Origin: Galeopsis tetrahit
Lineage: Eukaryota > Streptophyta > Magnoliopsida > Lamiales > Lamiaceae
Reading direction: 5' to 3'
NCBI GenBank assembly: GCA_963675135.1
Contig: OY776120.1
Location: 18,194,001 to 18,258,000 of the forward strand
Length of the DNA stretch: 64,000 bases
Positions 20,472 through 30,751 of this stretch are shown here, piece after piece. The translations under genes and the position numbers were made by a program. Within the stretch, counting starts at the first letter, position 1, and the number at the start of each line of letters is the position of its first letter. The notes under the pieces were generated by a model. The model worked only from the letters and a program-made list of their open reading frames with translations. It was not told the DNA's origin and made no database searches.

Positions 20472-22537
20472 ACGGCGTGGTGCAGCCAAGCAATGATGCT
20501 TTGGTCATCACGGGAAAAATAATGGGAACCATCGTCCATCGAATGATGGTCGACACTGGGTCATACACCAACATCCTTTTCAAGCATACTTTGGATGCTC
20601 TTGGTGGATATGCAGATTACATCGAGCCTTGCGACGATATAATCGTAGGGTTCGGGGACACGCGCAACCTTTCCATTGGGAAAATTAGACTGTCTTTGGA
20701 GTTGGCATCGTCAAAAGAGCCTGAATTGCACCATGCTAGGCAGCTCGACTTCTTGATCATCGACATGCCATCATCCTACAATGCGTTCCTAGGCCGACCT
20801 TTCTTCAGCGAGTTCAAGGCGGCCGTTTCAACTTATTATTACTGTATTAAATTTCCAACCCCGGCGGGAGTTATAACCGTTAAGGGCGATCAGACGCGGA
20901 CGAGGGAGTGTCTCGTCCGTTTTGCAAAACGTCATTCTAAGGAAGATGCCATGGTTGGAAAGTATATTGAGTGTCAAACGCAAACAGAACAAATGAACTA
21001 CTTGGAGGGTCTTCCTAGCAAGTACAGAAAAATTGAAGTTGGGGAATGCAGTCATCGTTCCGACGACCACCAAGTGGAGGCGAACGAGCACGCCTCCATG
21101 GAGGTGGACGACCACACCCCAATGGAAATTGACGAGCAGACAGATCCGGGCGACCAGTTCCCCGGCGACCAGTCTCCAGAAAACTTTCCAGATCTGGAGC
21201 CTAGGTTAGGTTTTGAGCCAAAATTCGGAATTGAGGACCCTCATTGGAAGGAGCCTAAAGAACGGGCGACTTCAGCAGAGGACCTTGAAACCATCCAATT
21301 AAATGAAGCTCGTCCCGAACTCGAAGTATTCATAGGTTCGAATTTACCAGAACATCTGCGATCGGACATGGTCGCATTTTTGAAAGAAAACATCGGTGCA
21401 TTCGCCTGGTCGCACGAAGATATGGTGGGCATTCCCACGAATCATGCCTGCCACAGACTAAATATTGATCCAACAAAAAGACCCATCACCCAAAAACGAA
21501 GAAAATTTGGGCCTGATAAAAGTGCGGCTTTGGCAATCGAAATCAAGAAATTGATCGACAACAAGTTAATCGAGAAAACTGGAACTGATCCAGAGTGGTT
21601 GGCGAATCCAGTGCTCGTCAAGAAAACGACCGGGTCGTGGAGATTGTGCATAGACTTCACAGATTTAAACGACGCCTGTCCAAAAGATCATTTTCCGATG
21701 CCCCACATTGATCACCTAGTAGATAATACAGCGGGGCACGAGATGTTAACTTTCATGGATGCCTTCGCAGGGTACCATCAGATTGCAATGAATCCCGACG
21801 ACCAGCGACATACGGCTTTCATGACGGCACGTGATATGTATAGCTGGAAAAGAATGCCTTTCGGTTTGAAAAACGCGGGGGCAACGTACCAAAGACTGGT
21901 AAACAAGATGTTTGAGAAACACATCGGCGAGATGGTGGAGGTCTATATCGACGACATCGTTGTCAAAAGCTTACGAAAAGAAGATCACCTACACCACCTT
22001 GCCATGACATTCGATATCCTAAGAGAGTACAACATGAAGTTAAATCCAAAGAAATGCAGTTTTGGAGTTAGCTCAGGAAAATTTCTGGGGCACCTGGTTA
22101 GTCAGCGGGGCATCGAGGCGAATCCGAGTAAAATTCAAGCAGTAATCAATATGCAAAGCCCAAGGAACGTGAAAGAAGTTCAGAGGTTGACAGGATGCCT
22201 TGCATCGCTGAATAGATTTATTGCACGAACGGGCGATCGTTGCAAACCTTTTTTCGCCGCTCTGAAGAAAGGAAAGTTCGAGTGGACCGACGAGTGCGAG
22301 AAAGCTTTCGAGAAATTGAAGGAATATCTATCGGATCCGAAAGTCCTATCCAAGCCAGTCCCCGGCGAAATTTTATATCTGTACTTGGCGGCCACTGACT
22401 GTGCGATCAGTTCAGTGCTCGTCCGAGCTGAGGGGAGCACACATCTGCCTATCTACTACGTAAGTCAAACACTGCGAGATGCGGAGTTGAGATACACTCC
22501 AATGGAAAAATTGGCGTACGCACTAGTTATGAGTGTT
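20303..22537 (+). pseudogene. Gypsy protease, reverse transcriptase and first RNase H (cut)
   Basis: Aspartic protease DTG at 20552-20560 (MMVDTGSYTNILF). RT fingers and palm: NPVLVKKTTGSWRLCIDF, TFMDAFAGYHQIAMN, KRMPFGLKNAGATYQRLVN, and the catalytic YIDD at 21944-21955 (about residue 548). The thumb shows GKFLGHLVSQRGIEANP. The gypsy RNase H starts at LYLYLAATDCAISSVLV and reaches TPMEKLAYALVMSVR, where the Sirevirus LTR begins. The rest of this RNase H and the spacer to the next domain are missing on the far side, so bases were lost during or after the insertion. The frame is open over this stretch. Confidence 0.93.
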
Positions 22538-23783
22538 AGATAAAGTTTTGATAAGCCAAAAAGAAGACTTGAATATTTTCTAATTGTTGACTAATCTAGT
22601 CTAGTTAAGTTGAAGTCATCTTGTACAGATCAGTAGAATTCAAATGACAAGTACAGTTTAAGTATTATTAAAAGATAAGTACGATTTATAAGTACTTCAT
22701 ATCTGTTCATATATGTTAGATTGTTACTGAGCTATTTAAATGTTGTATAGAGCTCATGATTTCTATATGTAATAGATTAGGTTCATTGTATAACTTGTAA
22801 GTTGACTAAGCTTGTATTATAAAAGCTTAAAGTATTGTAATAGTCTTGTTAGGTTAGATGATAGGACTAGATTAGTTCTATTAGAAGTCTACTACACAAG
22901 AAGAGAAGACCAGTCTACTACTCAAGACAGGTGGACTACAAGACAAGTACATATACAAGTCTACTCAAGACAAATCAACTTGAAGTTAGTTACAAATACG
23001 CGTGAAGTGATAAAGATATAGAAGTTAGTTATGGAATAACTAATTCATAACAGAAACGCGTGGATTGATAAATAAGATTCAGTTGAAGGTAGTTATCAAG
23101 AAAAGTTGGTTACAACTTACTAAGTTCTTGAAGATTGAAGTCTATAAATACTTCATGATGGTGATCAATTGAGAACTACTGAAACACTAACGTTCATACT
23201 CAAGTGAAGCATTTTCAGAGATATAATTGAAGTTTACTCTCAGAGTTGATTGAAGTTCAGAAAGATAGCCAGAAGACAAGTGAAGAATCAAGAAGGCTAC
23301 TACTGAAGAACAGAGAAGTTTTTAGTTTTTGTTTTGTTATTTTTCAAGGTGCTAGATACTTGTAAAATTTCTAGTAAGATCGTAGACGTATCTGGAGGTA
23401 TAGTCTGTTGAAGATCTAAGTCTTCTTCTTGGGACTTTAAAGACAGGAACACACACTTGTACTCGATTGGAAGAGTTTAGTGGAAACATCACAACTGGGT
23501 TTGTGAGAGTGGATGTAGACAAGTTGTCGAACCACTATAAATCTTGTGTTTGATTTACTTTACAGTTTGCTTAATTGATTAACTACTTAACTGATCTAGA
23601 CTAGTTGAGTATAGAACAGAGTTCTCGAAAATAAGTTGAGTATAATCTTGAATTGGGCTCATTGATAATTTCGTATTCCGCACATTGTACTTTGATATTT
23701 CGAAAGAATTTTGAAAAGTCTATTCACCCCCCTCTAGACATTTTCACTAGCTTACTCGTTATTAACTTAACTTGGGACCAACA
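22538..23783 (+). repeat. Sirevirus 5' LTR, lacking its first 51 bp
   Basis: Matches 34681-35926 base for base apart from about 5 substitutions. TATA box TATAAATA at 23143-23150. The junction with gypsy (AGTGTT|AGATAAAG) is not a normal LTR start. Confidence 0.92.
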
Positions 23784-23785
23784 AG

Positions 23786-23797
23786 TGGTATCAGAGC
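23786..23797 (+). promoter_or_regulatory. Sirevirus primer-binding site
   Basis: TGGTATCAGAGC two bases after the LTR end, complementary to the 3' end of initiator tRNA-Met, standard for copia. Confidence 0.9.
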
Positions 23798-23982
23798 AGT
23801 AGTTTACGAACTGCTGTTTCTTGATAACCGACTCAAGACTTAGGGTGAAGTCTTGGTCCTTGACTGTTCTTGTATACGTGTTCTTGATCATATTCTTGTA
23901 TCATCTGTTTTCCGTGCTCCTTGTTCTTGACTTATCTGTTGTTCTTGATCATAACTCTACTTAGCACTTATTTCTTGAAATC

Positions 23983-26526
23983 ATGTCTCTTGAGATAAGC
24001 GCCAACAAACTACCTAAGTTCCAGGTACAGGATTACGACTATTGGAAGCTAAGGATGGAAGCCATCTTCAGCTCCACTCATGACTTAATGATCTCCGTCA
24101 TCACTGAAGGTCCAATTGTGACCATGATCCCAAACACAGCTGCTCTCGACGCAAATCAACCCGTGGGTACTCTCGTCAAGAAACCAAGGTCAGAACTTAC
24201 ATCTGAAGAAATGAGACAGAATAATTTGGATAGCTTGGCCAAGAATTACATCTTACACACTCTTCCTAATGAGTATCTGGGAAAAGTGTTAAAATGTAAA
24301 ACTGCCAAAGAAATGTGGGACCGCTTTGCTATCATTTGTGAAGGGACATCCCTAATCAAAGAAAGCAAGCTTTCCACTGCTGTCCAAAGATTCGAATCAT
24401 TTCATATGCAAACTGGTGAAACAATAGACCAGTTGGATACTCGTTTTACCAAAATCATGAATGACTTGGAAGTCCTTGGTAAATCTTATACTCCTCGTGA
24501 AATCAATCTTAGGATTCTAAAAAGCCTTGATAGTCGATGGAAGATGGTAAAAATGCTTGTTAAGAATACCCAAGATATAGACGTATGGACAGCAGAGACT
24601 ATGTTTCAAACTCTAAAGGCTCATGAGTTTGATCTAGACGAAGATGAACCCATAGTAAGTAGTGACAGAGAACATGCTGTATCTAAGAACGTTGCTTTTA
24701 AGGCTAGTTCGTCTAAGATAGACAGGTCTAAGACTAAGACTAGGTCTGCTTCTGTGAAAGACGAGTTAGATACTGATCTTAGTCTGAAGGATCAGGTAAG
24801 CCTCATGGTTAGAAAGTTTGATAGGCTGAATAAACGTTTCGGGAAATATAAGAAGTTCTATAGAGAGCATAGAGGGTCTGCTTCTAAGAACTCGTCTGAG
24901 ACCAGACGAGACCGAAACTCGTCCGAAAGGAGAGACGAAGTCTCGAAAGGTAACAGACAAGATAGAGAGTCTGATAGTAGGAAGATTACTCGTTCTGATA
25001 GACGTGATAAACGAAGGAACAACTCTCTTATTAAAAAGGCTACTAATGATCTTGTGTGCTATAACTGTGAGAAACCAGGTCACTACATATATGTATGTCC
25101 AGACCTGAGTACTGATGATCGAGAAGAACGTAAAGCACGAAGGGAAAGAAGATACAACCGTGGTAAAAAGGCAATGATGGCCAATAATGACTCTGACTCT
25201 GACTCAGACGAGTTGCCATCATCCTCATCAAGCTACCCGTCTGAACCATATCACGATGAAGCATTCATAGTTGATGATGGTCTATGCTTCATGGCTAAAA
25301 TCGACCAAGAGGTATCATCTATTACTTCTTTTCAATCATGTGATGAATCAGATTCTGATGAAAGTGACACTGCCAGTAGCCAAGTAGGAAGTAGTCTTCA
25401 GCACTCTACTAGTGCAGTTGAAGACGACCTCCTACTTGCCAACAAGGCATTCATTGAAGTCAGTGATGAAAACATCACCTTAAGACAAGAAATCATTGAT
25501 CTTAAGGAAGCTCAGTCTAAAGTAGATCCTAATATAACAGTCCTAAATGAACGCTTGCAAGAAGAGTTGAGACAACTCAAAGACAAGTGTGCATTGACAG
25601 ACAAGTTGTATCAAGACCTTCTTAAGACACATGCGACTGAGAAACATGAATTCAATGTCTTACAAAGCAAGCTCAAAAAGCTTGAAGAACGTAATAAGTT
25701 CTTAGAAACCGAGGTTGTCACATTAGACCTTAAACTTACTGACCTGGTTAACTCATCTAAGGTTAACCTTGAATTGTCAGATAGGTATAGGGCTCCTGCT
25801 GACAAGACAGGCATAGGTGCTGAGACACCCAGCTCGTCTACTCTAGTTCCTAAGAACCCTACTATTTTCATCTCAAGCTCTTTGACTAATGATAAAGGAA
25901 AAGAACCATTGATATACGATATTGACACTCCATCAAAAGGTACTATACCAAAACAAGCTCGAGTTAACATTCCAATTACCAAAGGTGGTAAAAAGAAAGT
26001 TAACAACAAGCCTGTTCCGTTTAAGACAAGTCAACAAAGGACTAGGAATCGTGGACGACCAAATCAGGTCAGATACGAGGACTGGTATCCAGAGGAGACT
26101 AGTACTAGACAAGTACAGACTAGACGACAAGAGTCTAGACCTCCTTTCATAAGGCAGTCTCAACTCTACTCGTCTAGACCTAGACAGGAAGGTCCAAAAT
26201 ATCGTACACAAGCTGTTCTATATCCTCCACCTTTGTCATATGATATCAAAGGAGAAGAAAGACCTAAACATGTCTATAAACCGTATGGACCTAATGCATA
26301 TAAACCCTATTCTGACTATCATAGACAAGTGCCTGCTCAAGTAGAGATTAAGTCAAAAGGCTATCTCCAAAGAGTAGACCCGAACTCGACTGATAGGCCA
26401 GATAAGGACAACAAGGTCTTATTTTGCAACAAATATGGTCGAAAGCTTAGAAGGTCAAACTTGTTCAGGACTCCAATGTATATTTGGATTCCATTGAACT
26501 CGACTAACCCCCAAGGACCCCAATAA
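23983..26526 (+). CDS. Sirevirus gag (847 aa)
   Basis: Structural protein forming the particle. The N-terminal copia gag domain starts LPKFQVQDYDYWKLRMEAIF. UBN2-like KEMWDRFAIICEGTS and FESFHMQTGETIDQLDTRF follow. Then a basic Ser/Arg/Lys stretch (residues 230-350), and an intact CCHC knuckle CYNCEKPGHYIYVC at residues 359-372 (nt 25057 on). A Ser/Asp/Glu-rich part and a coiled-coil-like region (about 485-600, LNERLQEELRQLKDKC) come next, then a long basic C-terminus. Larger than simple copia gags, as expected for Sireviruses. The frame ends TAA at 26524-26526 just where gag-pol fusions of this group usually continue (IWIP...NPQGP wording). Confidence 0.9.
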   Translation: MSLEISANKLPKFQVQDYDYWKLRMEAIFSSTHDLMISVITEGPIVTMIPNTAALDANQPVGTLVKKPRSELTSEEMRQNNLDSLAKNYILHTLPNEYLGKVLKCKTAKEMWDRFAIICEGTSLIKESKLSTAVQRFESFHMQTGETIDQLDTRFTKIMNDLEVLGKSYTPREINLRILKSLDSRWKMVKMLVKNTQDIDVWTAETMFQTLKAHEFDLDEDEPIVSSDREHAVSKNVAFKASSSKIDRSKTKTRSASVKDELDTDLSLKDQVSLMVRKFDRLNKRFGKYKKFYREHRGSASKNSSETRRDRNSSERRDEVSKGNRQDRESDSRKITRSDRRDKRRNNSLIKKATNDLVCYNCEKPGHYIYVCPDLSTDDREERKARRERRYNRGKKAMMANNDSDSDSDELPSSSSSYPSEPYHDEAFIVDDGLCFMAKIDQEVSSITSFQSCDESDSDESDTASSQVGSSLQHSTSAVEDDLLLANKAFIEVSDENITLRQEIIDLKEAQSKVDPNITVLNERLQEELRQLKDKCALTDKLYQDLLKTHATEKHEFNVLQSKLKKLEERNKFLETEVVTLDLKLTDLVNSSKVNLELSDRYRAPADKTGIGAETPSSSTLVPKNPTIFISSSLTNDKGKEPLIYDIDTPSKGTIPKQARVNIPITKGGKKKVNNKPVPFKTSQQRTRNRGRPNQVRYEDWYPEETSTRQVQTRRQESRPPFIRQSQLYSSRPRQEGPKYRTQAVLYPPPLSYDIKGEERPKHVYKPYGPNAYKPYSDYHRQVPAQVEIKSKGYLQRVDPNSTDRPDKDNKVLFCNKYGRKLRRSNLFRTPMYIWIPLNSTNPQGPQ

Positions 26527-26546
26527 ACAAGGAGGGTACCTAAATT

Positions 26547-29500
26547 ATGTATTATCATCTATTGCAGGGTCGACTCGATCTATACAAGAAAGGTGGATCA
26601 ACAGGAGAAACTTGGTACATAGACAGTGGCTGTTCGCACCACATGACTGGTACTAAGACTCTCTTATCAAGCTATCGTGAGCAAGAAGGACCAAAAGTGA
26701 TATTTGGTGATAGCTCCATTGCTGTTACTAAAGGATTTGGTTACATTCGGAATGGTGACATAGAAATTCAAGACGTTTCTTATGTTGAAGGCTTGAAATA
26801 CAATTTACTCTCTGTTTCACAATTTTGTGATCGTGGATACAAGGTGCAGTTCAAGAGTCAGAAATGTGAAATCATCGACAAGAAAACACACACAGTCCTA
26901 CTAGTCGGCATTAGACAAGGAAGTGTGTACATAGTGAACTGGAACAGTTGTCCGAGGGACACCTGTCTACTTACTAAGAATCCTAAAGAACTTGGCTGGC
27001 TCTGGCATAGACTCCTTTGTCATCTAAACTTTAAGGTTCTTAATAAGATAGCCAGAGACTACCTTGTGGAAGGTATTCCCAATGAAGTCTACTATAAGTC
27101 ACATGTATGCACCTCCTGTCAAAAAGGTAAACAGGTGAAGGGTTCTTTCAAATCTATTCCATCCCTCTCAACCAGTAGAGTTCTTGAACTTCTACATATG
27201 GACTTACATGGCCCAATAACTCCTCCAACTTTGAACGGTAGAAGGTACACACTTGTTGTGGTAGACGACTATTCTAAGTTCACTTGGGTAGTCTTCTTAC
27301 ACAAGAAGAGTGATACACAAACACTTTTGCCTGATCTGTTGAAGAAGTTACAGGTTGAGAAGAATCAGTCAATTGTCAAGATACGTAGTGACAAGGGTAC
27401 TGAATTCATTAACTGCTATATTCAAGAATTTTGTTCTAAGCGTGGCATCCAGCACCTTACTAGTGCAGCTAGGACACCACAGCAAAATGGAGTAGCAGAA
27501 CGAAGGAACAGAACTCTTAAGGAGGCCTGCAGGACCATGCTGACAGAGTATAATACGCCTCAGAAATTTTGGGCAGAAGCTATCAACACTGCATGCCACT
27601 CACAGAATAGAAGTGCTATCAATAAAGCACTAGGTAAGACGCCCTATGAGGTATGGAAAGGTAGAAAACCCAGAGTTTCATATTTTCATATATTTGGATG
27701 CAAGTGTTTCATCCATAACAATGGGAAAAGCAAGTTGAATGCATTCGATGCTAAAGCAGACGAGGGGATATTCTTAGGATACTCCTCGACTAGCAAAGCA
27801 TTTAGAGTATTCAACTACTCAACCCTTTGTGTGGAAGAAACACCACATGTAGTTTTCGAAGAATCTCAACAGGACCCGTCTACCAACAAGATCAGTGAGA
27901 AAGCTACTGAGCTAACTGTCGAAACTGACAAAGACTCAGAGGTATATGAATCCGTTCAAGCTTACAATCCGTTTATAAAAGCTCTCGAGTCAGACGACCA
28001 GAAGAAGGTGAGTGCTCAAGGTAACTCTACTAGACCAGTTGACATGCCTAAACTAGTCGACTCGTCTACTCCTATTAAATCTTCTGATGATAATGATGTT
28101 GACATGCATGATGCTGTACATGATACAGATGATAGTATTTTTGTTAAGAATAGAAATACATGGAAATCAGCGCATAATACTGAAAATATTATTGGTGACT
28201 CTACTGTTGGTGTTAAGACTAGAAGACAACTCTTTGAGTCGCAAGAACAATCTAGTCCATCTCTGTTTTGCTGGTGTTGTTTCCTCTCATCTATCGAGCC
28301 AAAAACCATTAATGAGGCATTGGCTGATAGTAATTGGATCATTGCTATGCAAGACGAGTTAAATCAGTTTGTTCGAAACGACGTCTGGGAACTTGTTGAT
28401 AGACCAAAACATCATAATGTAGTTGGCACCAGATGGATTTTCAAGAATAAGAAAGATGAGAATGATGTAGTTGTTCGTAATAAGGCTAGACTAGTCGCCC
28501 AAGGCTACTCACAAGCTGAAGGCATAGATTATGATGAAACTTATGCTCCTGTTGCTAGACTAGAAGCCATTCGATTGTTTCTTGCATATGCTGCTTACAT
28601 GAAATTCACTGTATATCAAATGGATGTTAAAAGTGCATTTCTTAACGGTATTCTTGTGGAAGAAGTATATGTTGAACAACCCCCAGGTTTCGAAGTCAAA
28701 GGTAATCAGGTATACAAATTAAAGAAGGCCTTATATGGACTAAAGCAAGCTCCAAGAGCCTGGTACGATACTCTTTCTCAATTTCTATTAGAAAATGGTT
28801 TTACTAAAGGCAAGGTAGACAGAACCTTGTTTAGAAGACAAGAAGGGAAAGACATTTTACTCGTCCAAATTTACGTAGATGACATCATTTTTGGTTCACC
28901 TAACAAAGAGCTGAGTGAAAGTTTTTCAACACTCATGCAAAGTAAATTTGAGATGTCTATGATGGGTGAAATGAATTACTTTCTTGGACTTCAAGTAAAA
29001 CAGACCCCTGAAGGGATTTTCATAAACCAAGCAAAGTATACTAGAAATCTTCTAGACAAGTATGGTATTAAGACATGCAAGTCTGCTGGCGTACCAATGC
29101 TACCTACATACAGAATGGACCCAGACGAACAAGGTAAGTGTACTGATCAAACTCATTACCGTGGTCTAATTGGTTCATTACTCTACTTAACTGCTAGTAG
29201 ACCTGATATTGCATTTTATGTTGGTGTATGTGCTCGCTTTCAAGCTAATCCAAAAGAGAGTCATATGGAAACCACTAAAAGGATTTTGAAATATTTGAAA
29301 GGAACCATCAATCGTGGTATATGGTATCCTTCAAATGATGATTTATCTCTAAGTGGCTACTCTGATTCTGATTTTGGTGGTTGTAGAATAGATAGGAAAT
29401 CTACATCTGGTTCTTGTCAATTCTTAGGCACAAAACTCATTTCATGGTTTTCGAAAAAACAGACAAGTGTTGCTACCTCTACTACTGAAGCCGAGTATAT

Positions 29501-29828
29501 GGCTGCTGGTAGTTGCTGTAGTCAATTATTATGGCTTATTCAACAGCTTAGAGATTATAATGTTTGTGAATCAAATGTTCCTATATTCTGTGATAGTAAT
29601 AGTGCAATTGCCATTACACAAAATCCTGTTCTGCACACACGTTGTAAGCATGTTGATGTGAAACACCATTTCATACGTGATCATGTAGAAAAGAAGGATA
29701 TTCGCATGGAAAAGATTCATACTGATTTTCAAAGAGCTGATATTTTTACAAAACCATTAGCTGAGGCACGATTTCGTGAATTATGCATTAGTTTAGGACT
29801 AATTGATTTAGATCCTACTTGCCTATAG
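26547..29828 (+). CDS. Sirevirus pol: protease, integrase, RT, RNase H (1093 aa)
   Basis: Intact 1093-codon frame. Protease DSGCSHHMTG is at residues 27-36. The integrase HHCC finger is WHRLLCHLNFKVL and CTSCQKGK. The integrase core has DDYSKFTWVVF, RSDKGTEFIN and PQQNGVAERRNRTLKE (D, D, E). RT shows QMDVKSAFLNGILVEEVYV, LYGLKQAPRAWYDTL and YVDD at 28872-28883 (residue 776). RNase H shows YSDSDFGGCRIDRKSTSG, TTEAEYMAA, FCDSNSAIAI and RADIFTKPLAEARF. It is in a different frame from gag, with an upstream stop at 26541; the first ATG is 21 nt after the gag stop. All catalytic residues are present, so the enzymes could be active if translated. Confidence 0.93.
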   Translation: MYYHLLQGRLDLYKKGGSTGETWYIDSGCSHHMTGTKTLLSSYREQEGPKVIFGDSSIAVTKGFGYIRNGDIEIQDVSYVEGLKYNLLSVSQFCDRGYKVQFKSQKCEIIDKKTHTVLLVGIRQGSVYIVNWNSCPRDTCLLTKNPKELGWLWHRLLCHLNFKVLNKIARDYLVEGIPNEVYYKSHVCTSCQKGKQVKGSFKSIPSLSTSRVLELLHMDLHGPITPPTLNGRRYTLVVVDDYSKFTWVVFLHKKSDTQTLLPDLLKKLQVEKNQSIVKIRSDKGTEFINCYIQEFCSKRGIQHLTSAARTPQQNGVAERRNRTLKEACRTMLTEYNTPQKFWAEAINTACHSQNRSAINKALGKTPYEVWKGRKPRVSYFHIFGCKCFIHNNGKSKLNAFDAKADEGIFLGYSSTSKAFRVFNYSTLCVEETPHVVFEESQQDPSTNKISEKATELTVETDKDSEVYESVQAYNPFIKALESDDQKKVSAQGNSTRPVDMPKLVDSSTPIKSSDDNDVDMHDAVHDTDDSIFVKNRNTWKSAHNTENIIGDSTVGVKTRRQLFESQEQSSPSLFCWCCFLSSIEPKTINEALADSNWIIAMQDELNQFVRNDVWELVDRPKHHNVVGTRWIFKNKKDENDVVVRNKARLVAQGYSQAEGIDYDETYAPVARLEAIRLFLAYAAYMKFTVYQMDVKSAFLNGILVEEVYVEQPPGFEVKGNQVYKLKKALYGLKQAPRAWYDTLSQFLLENGFTKGKVDRTLFRRQEGKDILLVQIYVDDIIFGSPNKELSESFSTLMQSKFEMSMMGEMNYFLGLQVKQTPEGIFINQAKYTRNLLDKYGIKTCKSAGVPMLPTYRMDPDEQGKCTDQTHYRGLIGSLLYLTASRPDIAFYVGVCARFQANPKESHMETTKRILKYLKGTINRGIWYPSNDDLSLSGYSDSDFGGCRIDRKSTSGSCQFLGTKLISWFSKKQTSVATSTTEAEYMAAGSCCSQLLWLIQQLRDYNVCESNVPIFCDSNSAIAITQNPVLHTRCKHVDVKHHFIRDHVEKKDIRMEKIHTDFQRADIFTKPLAEARFRELCISLGLIDLDPTCL

Positions 29829-30751
29829 CTGTGTACTAACCAGACAGGTACATCAAACGAAGTATGAAGACAAGATCACTAGACTAGAGCACTCGTCTAC
29901 TCACGCAACAGACAGGTAAACAAGGCTAGACAAGATGACCAGACAACCCGATGAGGAAGCTGGTAAAGCTGAGGGTAATACTAAGGGAATAAACATTTAA
30001 GGGGGAATCCTTGATTTCTTAAAGTTCCTTATGTTGACTCCTTAGTTTGGTAACAGTCATCTTGTTTGAACCTTGATCTTTGTTTTAAATTAATATTCGG
30101 CATATAAATTCTACTCGCCTATCTGTCGTACTAAAGAAGACAGGTACATAGAGCTGTTCAACATTCAGACAGATATGCATAGTCGAAGGGGGAACTCATC
30201 TGGTGGACATAAGACTACTCGTCTTGTGCCATTCACCCTACTCGCCTTATGAAGCTAAGTCCTACTCATCTGTTCTGGATGGACTCGAACAGACAAGCTA
30301 AGTTTTCTTTGATCTTCATTGAATATGTGTTAATATGTTTACTCGAAACAAATTACCAATGTTAAAGTAATTTGATTGTGTTCAAAATTGAAAATCCTAG
30401 AATTGGATTTATACACTCCCAGTTAATGAGGTGTACACATTCAATTCGCGCCAAAATATGAAAATGTTAGGTCAGATGAGTACACTCCTCATTATACCAA
30501 TAAGAAAGGCGGATTTCAATTTTTACAAAGTCAAATCACATTTTTGTCTCGGTTCCGTAACTGAATACCAAGGGTCCCGACCGTTGGATCTAATCCTTCG
30601 ATCTTGACCGTTGGATCAAAAATTCAGTTTTTAAACAAAAACAAACACTAACACTCATTCTACCCACGTTTTCACAACTCTATTCTCTTCTAAGTGCTGA
30701 CAGTTGATTTCTCGCTCAATCTATTCTCTTACTCATAACAAATCGTTCACG
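29829..30751 (+). promoter_or_regulatory. Non-coding Sirevirus spacer with extra polypurine tracts
   Basis: No reading frame. Two G5-centred purine tracts are present, TTAAGGGGGAATCC (29998-30011) and GAAGGGGGAACTC (30185-30197), resembling the main tract before the 3' LTR (34616-34629). ACTCGTCT and GACAGGTACA words recur. Multiple polypurine tracts after pol are a reported Sirevirus trait. Confidence 0.6.

Noticed and set aside
22812..23021. 69-codon frame repeated identically at 34955-35164
   Set aside because: It lies wholly within the Sirevirus LTRs; the repetition is the LTR itself, not a gene pair.
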